Below are positions 25,634 to 32,284 of a DNA stretch of 40,491 bases, in pieces. How positions within the stretch are numbered: the first letter of the stretch is position 1; every line of letters begins with the position of its first letter. This stretch comes from Clostridia bacterium. Lineage in GTDB: Bacteria > Bacillota > Clostridia > TANB77 > CAG-508. The stretch spans positions 1 through 40,491 of the forward strand of contig JAAVXM010000013.1 in NCBI GenBank assembly GCA_022790575.1, in the 5' to 3' direction. The notes below the pieces were generated by a model. That model was not told the DNA's origin. It searched no databases and worked only from the letters and a program-made list of their open reading frames with translations. Both the position numbers and the translations under genes were made by a program.

Positions 25634-25662
25634 TAGACTTTTTTTCTTTTTTATGATAAAAT
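25634..25662 (+). promoter_or_regulatory. Promoter of the atypical membrane protein gene
   Basis: TAGACT (25634-25639), a 17-nt spacer ending in TGA, and TAAAAT (25657-25662), giving an extended -10. The start codon follows 35 bp later behind an unusual run GGGGG. Confidence 0.5.
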
Positions 25663-25697
25663 AGAAGTAACTATTAACTTTTTTTGGGGGTATCTTC

Positions 25698-26099
25698 ATG
25701 TATAAGAAAGCTTTGCGGAACACCATCGTTTCAACTATTTTGACCATTTTACTGTTCAACTCATTGGTAGCAAATTCCCAATTCGTTTTCATCACTGCCA
25801 TGCGTTACCTTGCTATCGATTCGGACTGTAACGAGAGCTACAGCTACTGTGTTTCTCAAATGGATAAATTCTCTGAAAAGGGACTTTACCAGAAATGGTT
25901 GGTTGACTCAGGCTCAACACACTTCGGAAAAATTGTCAGAGCACTTGTTTTTGTTTTTACAGTTATCTTCTTTATATTCTTTTTGTATCTTCTTTATGTC
26001 TCTATTTCATATATTCGTATGAAATACTTTAATACAAAGAGAAGAAGAAAAATTGTTATGAGAAAACAGGCAATGCCAAAACATGTTAGGGTAAGATAA
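25698..26099 (+). CDS. Membrane protein of unknown function with atypical codon use
   Basis: I do not recognise this 133-residue protein. It has a basic N-terminus and a hydrophobic segment at about 9-30 that could be a signal anchor. An extracytoplasmic stretch with two cysteines (DSDCNESYSYC) follows, then a strong membrane helix at about 80-104 and a very basic tail (KRRRKIVMRKQAMPKHVRVR). The first two thirds use C- and G-ending codons (ACC, ATC, AAC, GAC, CTG, CGG, TCG) that are rare in every neighbour, while the last third is AT-rich again. With its own promoter and a strong terminator it looks like an imported single-gene unit. The ribosome-binding site is GGGGG rather than AGGAGG. Confidence 0.65.
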   Translation: MYKKALRNTIVSTILTILLFNSLVANSQFVFITAMRYLAIDSDCNESYSYCVSQMDKFSEKGLYQKWLVDSGSTHFGKIVRALVFVFTVIFFIFFLYLLYVSISYIRMKYFNTKRRRKIVMRKQAMPKHVRVR

Positions 26100-26116
26100 T
26101 TAACCCGAAAATCCCT

Positions 26117-26151
26117 AAAAACCTTTGAACCAAATGGTTCAAAGGTTTTTT
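26117..26151 (+). terminator. Terminator of the atypical membrane protein gene
   Basis: A perfect 15-bp stem AAAAACCTTTGAACC / GGTTCAAAGGTTTTT with a 4-nt loop and a closing T run, 18 bp after the stop codon. Confidence 0.9.
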
Positions 26152-26173
26152 CATATATTTCTAATTAAAATAA

Positions 26174-26375
26174 AAAGAACCCCCGCTTTAGCCGTAAGTT
26201 GTCTGAATTTTTAAGGACCTGTCTTCGACAGGTGGGTGCCTGCTTGAATACTCATGGGCTTCTTACTACTCGAAAGTGTAAGCTTGCACGCCATACTCAA
26301 AGTTTTGGCCCCTCTTTAAACTTGTAGGTTCTAAAAATTCTATGCTGTACGCACTATGCAGGGAATTCTTTTTCT
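26174..26375 (-). ncRNA. ssrS: 6S RNA (probable)
   Basis: A gene-free stretch of about 200 nt that is richer in G and C than its surroundings. On the minus strand it begins AGAATTCCCTGC and ends GCGGGGGTTCTTTTT, two ends that pair as a closing stem. The 5' part contains AGTGCGTACAGC and TAGAACCTACAAG, and the middle has GGCACCCACCTGTCGAAGACAGG-type sequence with a small hairpin; this combination resembles Firmicutes 6S RNA. The 3' end runs into a T-rich tail. A TATAAT -10 lies at 26383-26388, about 8 nt before the presumed start. 6S RNA binds sigma-A RNA polymerase in stationary phase. I rely on memory of the family rather than a covariance search. Confidence 0.7.
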
Positions 26376-26531
26376 TTTTTATATTATAATTATTTTAGCA
26401 TATTTTTAATTAAATTGCAACTATTATATAATTCAAATTTATTAAAATTTATATGCCAATTATATTATATCTCTCTTTTTTAAATTTATTCTCTTTCTAT
26501 TATTATTTTACATTTTTATTTTATTATATTT

Positions 26532-27245
26532 TTATAATTCCAATATTCCACCATAATCTATAACATCAATCCCACTAAAGTCAATTATTTCTAAGTTTCT
26601 TTCATTTATGAATTGCCTTATTTTACCATCTCTGTCAATTTTCTTCAAATCACCTGTTATAATTACACTATTTCCTATTCTTGATATTGCACCACCAATA
26701 AAGCCATTTTTGTTGCTATATTCCATTCTCTTTAATAATTTAATATCTGGTTCATATTCTAAAAATAGTACATCAATTCCATGTTTTTGTAAAATCTGAT
26801 ATAAGCCCTTGTCTGTTACAATACAACTTTTATCATCTATAACTGCAATTGAACAATTTGTATATCCTTGAGTCGTATTTACTAACTCATAACCTTGATT
26901 TATAAGTTCCTTCTTTACTTCTGTATCTGTATATTGAAAATTGTGAAATGCCTTTTTACCAATTATACAAACATTATATTTTATGTCATCTGGGTATTCA
27001 CTGTCTATATTATCACGTCCTTCTTTGACTTCATAAACTTCTCTTACCTTATCATTTACAAGATAATATTGACTTGGCTCTACAATTATTTTATTTCCAA
27101 TTTTACATGTAAATATATCTACATGTGATGAAATCTCTGAATATATATCTGGACTTTCTTGAATTTCTATTAACTCATAACCTTGTTGTTTTAATACTTC
27201 TTTTTCAATTTCTCTCATTCTATTATCTATTATTAATTTCTTCAT
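26532..27245 (-). CDS. DUF6873 / guanidino-modifying-enzyme-fold protein of unknown function
   Basis: A 237-residue soluble protein. Two similar halves can be sensed: QQGYELIEIQESPDIYSEISS followed by VDIFTCKIGNKIIVEPS, and NQGYELVNTTQGYTNCSIAVIDDK followed by IVTDKGLYQIL. It ends GGAISRIGNSVIITGDLKKI and a short tail. The repeated strand-turn-strand pattern and residues fit the clostridial DUF6873 family, described as having a GME (amidinotransferase-like) fold; no catalytic role is known. It starts 8 bp after the adenylyltransferase gene and is probably co-transcribed with it. Confidence 0.6.
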   Translation of the reverse strand: MKKLIIDNRMREIEKEVLKQQGYELIEIQESPDIYSEISSHVDIFTCKIGNKIIVEPSQYYLVNDKVREVYEVKEGRDNIDSEYPDDIKYNVCIIGKKAFHNFQYTDTEVKKELINQGYELVNTTQGYTNCSIAVIDDKSCIVTDKGLYQILQKHGIDVLFLEYEPDIKLLKRMEYSNKNGFIGGAISRIGNSVIITGDLKKIDRDGKIRQFINERNLEIIDFSGIDVIDYGGILEL

Positions 27246-27253
27246 CTTTTATT

Positions 27254-27754
27254 TCATTCCTTCCCCATTGTGCTACCATGGTTAGCATTATAAACATCTT
27301 TATAAATATTAGGCTCTACAAAATCCTTATATCTCTCTAAGTCTCTTCTTATTAATGTTGCACTTATAGGAATTTCTTTTTTTGTTGGGTCTGACATCCT
27401 ATTTTCAATATTTAAATATTCTGCAACTTTTTCTCCATATGGTTCATTACTATAAAAACAGTTTACTGGTATATCTTTTATTTGTTTGGTTAAATATTCC
27501 ATTTGAATTTTTACACTTTCTTCATCTAATCCAAATTTTTTTGGACTATCATATGCATAAATTACTTTTGCTTTTTTAAATTTATCTGTTATCCATTTTG
27601 CTCTTGTTTGTACTGGAATATTTGTTACATCTGTATCATATATTACAACATAAAATTCGTCTGTTTCATTTACACCTTTTTCTATTAATTTTTCATGTCC
27701 TTTGTGTAATGGCGCAAATTTTCCTATTGTAAATCCAATCTTTTTATTACTCAC
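27254..27754 (-). CDS. NadR-like nicotinamide-nucleotide adenylyltransferase family protein
   Basis: A 166-residue nucleotidyltransferase. The N-terminal FTIGKFAPLHKGHEKLIE holds the T/HxGH catalytic motif and the C-terminal ISATLIRRD is the ISxTxxR-type motif. The central FYSNEPYGEKVAEYLN resembles the NMN adenylyltransferase domain of NadR. The ribosylnicotinamide kinase domain of full NadR is absent. Likely reaction: NMN plus ATP to NAD plus diphosphate, although other adenylyl or cytidylyl acceptors are possible. The start has GGAGG nearby. It lies between the DnaB-like gene and the DUF6873 gene. Confidence 0.75.
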   Translation of the reverse strand: MSNKKIGFTIGKFAPLHKGHEKLIEKGVNETDEFYVVIYDTDVTNIPVQTRAKWITDKFKKAKVIYAYDSPKKFGLDEESVKIQMEYLTKQIKDIPVNCFYSNEPYGEKVAEYLNIENRMSDPTKKEIPISATLIRRDLERYKDFVEPNIYKDVYNANHGSTMGKE

Positions 27755-27786
27755 ACTTTTTTCCTCCTACAAACAGCCATATACTC

Positions 27787-29649
27787 TTATTCACCTTTAA
27801 AATTTGATTTTAGCCTTAAATATCCTAGTTCTTCCCATACATTATAAGCTAAGTTTAATCTAAATACTACCTTTGGTTTAGCTCCTGCCCTATTTTTATC
27901 TACAACACATGCATAATACCTCACATCAGGGTTTTTAGATTTTTCTAAATCATAAAACTTTGTGTCTACCTCCTCTAATGAATACTCATATTTTGATAGG
28001 TCTTCTGTATGTATTTGTTTTACTAAACATAATGTGTCTAAAACCTCTTTTACTGTTCTACTCACAGCTAAATCATTTATATTCAAGTTAATTGGTAATG
28101 TATTTGTTTCTGATAACTGTAATGATGATGCTATAAATATATTTAGATTTTGTGCTAAATTTGATAGAATTGTAGCTGTTCTTTTTATTTCTTCTCCATT
28201 TCCTATATTTTCTGTATCTGTCTTTAGTGTGTCATAAAATATATATTCTATCTTTTCTTTATAGTAATAGTTTAATATAACTTTTTCTAGTTCATCATTT
28301 GTGTGGTTTGTAATATTAACAAAATATATAGAATTCTTTATTTGTTCATCTATCCATTTTGTTACAGCTATTGTCTGATTAAATTCATTTGATATATCTA
28401 ATAACCTTTTTGCAAAATTACTCTGTTTCTCTTTATCTTCTTTTAAAATGAAACCTTCTTCATCTACTTTTACATTTTTGTTTGAGTCTGGTCTGAATTT
28501 GAATTCCAATAATTCTCCTTCTGTTTTTGTTATTTTTTGCTTATGTAATTCTTGAATTTTTTTGTTGTTTAATATTGTTGTTATTAAACATAATCTCATT
28601 TTTTCTTCAGACATTTCATTTGAAATTATTAATACTTTTTTCTTGTGTATAAATGCTAAATATGACGCTAAATTTATTGTAAATCTACTTTTCCCTGAGT
28701 TTGATGGCATTGCATATGCCATTGTCTCTCCTTTTCTTATTCCTTTAAATACACTACTCAATATTGGAAATGGTAATTCTAGTCCATTTGTTAAGTTATT
28801 CTCTCCTGTTAATAGAAAATTTGTTATATTATTATTTAATATTGCCCTTTTGAACTTCTCTGTTGCTGTTATCTGTTCTATTGCGTCTTTTACTTCTTGT
28901 ATTGTCATTTTGTCATATAATTCATAATTTAATATATCTATTATCTTATCTTGAGTTTCTTTTATTGGGTTTATTGAATAGTTTTTTCTTATTTCAAATA
29001 ATTTTCTTAGTTCAATATATGTTTTTTCAAAATCTCTTTTTTCCTTTTGTGCTTTCTCTTTTAATTCTTTCTTTTGCTTATATGTATCAGAACCTTCTTT
29101 TGCGAAGTTAAAGCCATCTTTGGCCTTTTGAGGTGCATATTCTTGCCCTGATGTAAATAATACACTTTTATATAGATTTAACATCTTCTTGTCTTCAAAA
29201 AAGCAGTCCTCATATAGAATGTAATACATTGATATTGCTTTTGGATTTGTTAATAGTAAACTTATATATATTTCTTCTAACTGTTTGTTTGATATTTCTT
29301 TTGGATATGAACTTTCTTCTTCGTCTTCATCATCATCTTCTAATAGACTATAATATTCCTCATCATCTTCTTCATCTTCTTCATAATCGTCATTTTCTTC
29401 TGTAACTTCTTTATCTTCATCCTCTTTATCTTCTTCGTCTATTTCTTCTTGCTCAATTTCATTATTTTCTTCTTTTTTTATTAATCTGATTTTACCTTCT
29501 TGATTTAATTTGGATAGTAATCTTGCTGCTTCTGCATATCTTTCTTGTTCTATTAGTTCTTGCATTTGTATTACATCTTGTTCATTTTCTTCTGTTATTT
29601 GTATTCTATTTATTATATCTATGAGTTTTCTTATTTTTTCTTCTTCCAT
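27787..29649 (-). CDS. DnaB-like RecA-fold ATPase/helicase with acidic N-terminal insert
   Basis: A 620-residue protein. The N-terminal region (1-60) is helical. Residues about 60-125 are an extremely acidic, low-complexity stretch of Glu and Asp, followed by a DnaB-N-like helical part (about 125-270). The C-terminal ATPase half (about 290-610) has a Walker A-like PSNSGKSRFTINLA, VLIISNEMSEEKM (DnaB-type motif 1a), a Walker B-like YIFYDTLKTD and an ASSLQLSET motif. It ends with KNRAGAKPKVVF, similar to the KNRNG motif of DnaB. It is probably a replicative-helicase relative carried by mobile elements or a diverged paralogue. The acidic insert is unusual. It has the ribosome-binding site AGGAG. 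Confidence 0.75.
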   Translation of the reverse strand: MEEEKIRKLIDIINRIQITEENEQDVIQMQELIEQERYAEAARLLSKLNQEGKIRLIKKEENNEIEQEEIDEEDKEDEDKEVTEENDDYEEDEEDDEEYYSLLEDDDEDEEESSYPKEISNKQLEEIYISLLLTNPKAISMYYILYEDCFFEDKKMLNLYKSVLFTSGQEYAPQKAKDGFNFAKEGSDTYKQKKELKEKAQKEKRDFEKTYIELRKLFEIRKNYSINPIKETQDKIIDILNYELYDKMTIQEVKDAIEQITATEKFKRAILNNNITNFLLTGENNLTNGLELPFPILSSVFKGIRKGETMAYAMPSNSGKSRFTINLASYLAFIHKKKVLIISNEMSEEKMRLCLITTILNNKKIQELHKQKITKTEGELLEFKFRPDSNKNVKVDEEGFILKEDKEKQSNFAKRLLDISNEFNQTIAVTKWIDEQIKNSIYFVNITNHTNDELEKVILNYYYKEKIEYIFYDTLKTDTENIGNGEEIKRTATILSNLAQNLNIFIASSLQLSETNTLPINLNINDLAVSRTVKEVLDTLCLVKQIHTEDLSKYEYSLEEVDTKFYDLEKSKNPDVRYYACVVDKNRAGAKPKVVFRLNLAYNVWEELGYLRLKSNFKGE

Positions 29650-29722
29650 ACGTATTCTCCTATGTTTTTTATTTTCTTTATTTTATCTCATATCATAAAA
29701 AATAGCAAGACTTTCTAACTGT

Positions 29723-29893
29723 TTATTTTGCTTTTGTCATTTCGTACCAATAGCCATCATTATGTCTAGAATTTGTTGGATATGCCTTCACGTTAGTAAA
29801 AGTAACCTCACCATAATTAGTTGTTCCAGACACAGTTTTATAATTACTATTATTTTGGGCATCATATACTATTACTTTACATGTGTGATACTC
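29723..29893 (-). pseudogene. C-terminal fragment of a pilin-like protein
   Basis: Minus-strand codons read EYHTCKVIVYDAQNNSNYKT, then VSGTTNYGEVTF, ending YPTNSRHNDGYWYEMTKAK and a TAA at 29723-29725. This is homologous to NHTCKVVVYDKEDNSSNKT and ITGTT of the pilin-like gene at 14236-15537, and its end resembles the end of the tail at 13911-14303. There is no start codon or N-terminus; homology is lost abruptly near 29893. It is therefore a truncated copy. Confidence 0.65.
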
Positions 29894-29962
29894 ATAGATG
29901 AAATTTATTGCAACTATCCAAAAGAAAACTCAAAGACTTGTAGAGATTTAGGTACTTTTTAG
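29894..29962 (+). pseudogene. Short coding fragment on the plus strand
   Basis: Directly at the point where the pilin fragment breaks off, the opposite strand reads IDEIYCNYPKENSKTCRDLG, then TF and a stop at 29960-29962. The pattern YC-x(10)-TCRDLG looks like a zinc-binding C-terminal tail seen in DUF6076-like or replication-related proteins of Clostridia; this assignment is tentative. The adjoining ends suggest a deletion joined two genes. Confidence 0.3.
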
Positions 29963-29976
29963 TCTTATTAAGAAAC

Positions 29977-30009
29977 AAATAAGAATAAAGAAACGCTTTA
30001 TTCTTATTT
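29977..30009 (-). terminator. Terminator after the DUF3592 gene
   Basis: A perfect 14-bp stem AAATAAGAATAAAG / CTTTATTCTTATTT with a 5-nt loop, T-rich on either strand. On the minus strand it follows the DUF3592 stop by about 15 bp. Confidence 0.7.
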
Positions 30010-30024
30010 TTTTTCATTCTTATT

Positions 30025-30312
30025 TTATTTAAAAATATTATCTTTAAATCTAAAAATAATTATTAATAATCCTATTATGAAGGTTGGTATATAAATAAAT
30101 TTATAATCTGAGCGATAGCATGTAACATGATATTCTTCATTAACTGGATAATAATAAATTTCTACATTATCACCAATTTTTGCATTAGTCATTGGATAAT
30201 CATCTTCATATTCTTTACCATCAACTAAAAATCTAAATATAGGCCAATACTCTATTCCTCCTCCTGTTCGTATTTCTTTGTAATCTATTACTGTACCTGT
30301 TGTTTCTTTCAT
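30025..30312 (-). CDS. DUF3592-like small membrane protein, probably N-terminally degraded
   Basis: A 95-residue protein: a soluble beta-rich part (ETTGTVIDYKEI, EYWPIFRFLVDGKEYED and GDNVEIYYYPVN) and one C-terminal membrane helix at about 70-88. This is the DUF3592 arrangement, but relatives normally also have an N-terminal membrane helix. Upstream, a hydrophobic stretch (IIIAIIFIIIGIVFF) appears in another frame. An ATG at 30405 with a good GGGGGAAGT site is in frame with the gene but followed at once by TAA stops. The gene may therefore be broken at its 5' end. Function unknown. Confidence 0.55.
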   Translation of the reverse strand: MKETTGTVIDYKEIRTGGGIEYWPIFRFLVDGKEYEDDYPMTNAKIGDNVEIYYYPVNEEYHVTCYRSDYKFIYIPTFIIGLLIIIFRFKDNIFK

Positions 30313-30458
30313 ACATATCCCAATTATTTATTATTTCAAATGAAAAAAATACTATACCTATTATTATAAATATTATAGCTATTATAATATTTATAAACTC
30401 ACCATACTTCCCCCTCTTTAATATTGTCTAGTATAAAAACATAATTAAGTTTATAATA

Positions 30459-30803
30459 TTATTTGCATAAATAATATAAGTACCTTAATCCATAAAGTAT
30501 CATAAGTGAATAAACTATAAATCCCAAAACAAAGTATTTGTTTTGTTTATTTTTTAAATTATATATATTTCCAACTATTCCTATTATAATAGTAACTAAA
30601 GGTATCATACACTCATCAATTAAATTGTTAAAAAGAAATAATAGCCCAAATACAATTAAAAGTATATATAATGGATTGGTTTCTTGGTTTTCTTTTTTAT
30701 TCTTTATTACTTTTTTTGTAGAAAAAACTATTACTAATATAATAGATAACGAAATCATACCTACAAAGAATAACATAAACTTCATTCCATGTATATCTAC
30801 CAT
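30459..30803 (-). CDS. Small integral membrane protein of unknown function
   Basis: A 114-residue protein with about four hydrophobic segments (7-28, 45-60, 66-82 and 90-112), separated by a basic, Asn-rich loop at 29-44 (STKKVIKNKKENQETNP). There is no recognised family. It has the ribosome-binding site TTGGAGG. It stands with the DUF3592 fragment and a short ORF in a stretch of small accessory genes. Confidence 0.6.
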   Translation of the reverse strand: MVDIHGMKFMLFFVGMISLSIILVIVFSTKKVIKNKKENQETNPLYILLIVFGLLFLFNNLIDECMIPLVTIIIGIVGNIYNLKNKQNKYFVLGFIVYSLMILYGLRYLYYLCK

Positions 30804-30843
30804 TATTCTAGTCCTCCAATTAAAATGTTTATTATATCTAAAA

Positions 30844-31017
30844 TTATTTTAACATATTATAAAATTCAAAGTAATATCCATTATATTTTTTTTGATGTTT
30901 TAAAATCAATTTTTCTCTTTCTTCATGTTTAAGTTGTTTTTCTGCATCTAAAAAAGTATTTGTTTCCTCTTGAAAATCTCTAATTAAGTTATCTTCTGCT
31001 TTGTAATTCAAATCCAT
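30844..31017 (-). CDS. Short charged ORF of unknown function
   Basis: A 57-codon frame beginning MDLNYKAEDNLIRDFQEE and continuing as a Lys/Glu-rich helix (AEKQLKHEEREKLILKHQKK) to YYFEFYNMLK. The composition looks coding, but no ribosome-binding site is visible, so it may be the remnant of a larger gene. It ends 41 bp before the start of the membrane protein gene. Confidence 0.35.
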   Translation of the reverse strand: MDLNYKAEDNLIRDFQEETNTFLDAEKQLKHEEREKLILKHQKKYNGYYFEFYNMLK

Positions 31018-31042
31018 TTGACACTATATATTCAAAAAAAGT

Positions 31043-31079
31043 AAGTGCATATGAGGAGATTTCTCATCATAATGCACTT
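31043..31079 (-). terminator. Hairpin with T run on the minus strand
   Basis: AAGTGCAT (31043-31050) pairs with ATGCACTT (31072-31079), with an inner ATGAG/CTCAT pairing. On the minus strand it is followed by ACTTTTTTT. Confidence 0.5.
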
Positions 31080-31133
31080 TTGCAGATAAAATATACTTTC
31101 TGCCTATTTATTTTTCCCCACACCCATTTACCT

Positions 31134-31179
31134 AAAAAATCAGCTACCAAAGTAGTACATCTACTCTAGTAGCTGATTT
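31134..31179 (-). terminator. Hairpin with T run on the minus strand
   Basis: AAATCAGCTAC (31137-31147) pairs with GTAGCTGATTT (31169-31179), and the inner AGTAG pairs with CTACT. On the minus strand a T6 follows. It is the second of three hairpins downstream of the ZIP transporter gene. Confidence 0.55.
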
Positions 31180-31291
31180 CCTATATGCAAATGTCATAGC
31201 TTATACTAGCATTTTATATTTTTTAAATATAGACAAAAAATTTTCAATTTTTTCATTATAAATTCAATAAAATCGTGACAACAATATCATA

Positions 31292-31349
31292 AAAATGGCT
31301 TGCAATAATTCAATATATCTAAATATTGTAATTATTGCAAAACCATTTT
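31292..31349 (-). terminator. Terminator of the ZIP transporter gene
   Basis: A long stem: AAAATGG/CCATTTT outside, GCAATAATT (31302-31310) with AATTATTGC (31330-31338), and CAATAT with ATATTG inside. It begins at the stop codon of the ZIP gene. The remaining 31018-31291 holds the two other hairpins and no gene. Confidence 0.65.
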
Positions 31350-32115
31350 AACCCAAAGCTATATCCAATACCATCATTACAATAAATCCAAAAGTTACTC
31401 CTATTACTCCTAACACTGATTTTTTACTTTGGTGCATTTCTGGTACTAATTCTTCTACAACAACAAATATCATCGCTCCTGCTGCAAAAGATAATAAATA
31501 TGGTAATATTGGAACTATTATATTAATTAATAAAACTGTTATAAATGCTGCTATTGGTTCTACTGCTCCAGATAATACACCACATAAAAATGCTTTCTTT
31601 TTACTTAACCCTTTCATTTTTAATGGCATTGATATTATAGCTCCTTCTGGAATATTTTGAATTGCTATTCCAATTGCTAATATAATAGCTTCTATTAAAG
31701 CTATACCTGCATTTCCTGCTAAAAATCCTGCGAAACACACACCCACAGCCATCCCTTCTGGAATGTTATGTAATGTTACTGAAAAGATTAGCATATTAAG
31801 CTTTTTACCATCTTTCTTTTCTTCAATTTTTTCTGCAACTTTATTTATAATTATTAAAAAAATAACTCCCAATAAAAATCCAACAGATGCTGGTATCCAT
31901 GGCATTATTCCTTGATTTTCTGCCATTTCCACTGATGGTAATATTAAAGACCATATACTTGCTGCTATCATTACTCCTGAAGCAAACCCAACTAAAAGCT
32001 TTTGAAATTTCTCATTTATATTTTGTTTCATAAAAAGCACTAAACTACTCCCAAAACTTGTTCCAATAAATGGTATTAAAATTCCAGCTACACTATACAA
32101 AATATTTTCCATCAT
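31348..32115 (-). CDS. ZIP family metal transporter
   Basis: A 255-residue transporter of the ZIP family (ZupT/GufA-like) with about eight membrane helices. The two metal-site motifs are LHNIPEGMAVG (about 115-125) and IQNIPEGAIIS (about 152-162), in helices 4 and 5. A charged loop rich in Lys and Glu lies at about 94-106. It would import divalent metals such as zinc, manganese or iron; the exact metal is not readable. It appears as a single gene with its own terminator. Confidence 0.92.
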   Translation of the reverse strand: MMENILYSVAGILIPFIGTSFGSSLVLFMKQNINEKFQKLLVGFASGVMIAASIWSLILPSVEMAENQGIMPWIPASVGFLLGVIFLIIINKVAEKIEEKKDGKKLNMLIFSVTLHNIPEGMAVGVCFAGFLAGNAGIALIEAIILAIGIAIQNIPEGAIISMPLKMKGLSKKKAFLCGVLSGAVEPIAAFITVLLINIIVPILPYLLSFAAGAMIFVVVEELVPEMHQSKKSVLGVIGVTFGFIVMMVLDIALG

Positions 32116-32218
32116 TCTTCCATTCCTCTCTCAAAATACTAATTGCTCTAAATTTTAATATTATTTTGTACTTTTACATGATATAATATGCATTTAAATG
32201 ATTTTATGTTAATATATT

Positions 32219-32271
32219 AAAAAAAATGTACCTAAATGTCAGCTTTATCTAACATTTAAGTACTTTTTTAT
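32219..32271 (-). terminator. Terminator of the VirD4-like gene
   Basis: GTACCTAAATGT (32228-32239) pairs with ACATTTAAGTAC (32252-32263) with one mismatch, flanked by A and T runs. On the minus strand it ends in T8, 14 bp after the stop codon. Confidence 0.8.
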
Positions 32272-32284
32272 AGTTCTTGTTATC

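Noticed and set aside
26174..26375. SRP RNA or tmRNA instead of 6S RNA
   Set aside because: No SRP GGAA-tetraloop domain and no tRNA-like ends or tag-peptide reading frame.
29762..29962. 66-codon plus-strand ORF
   Set aside because: Its first two thirds are antisense to the pilin-like fragment, which has clear homology; only the last about 22 codons were kept as a separate fragment.
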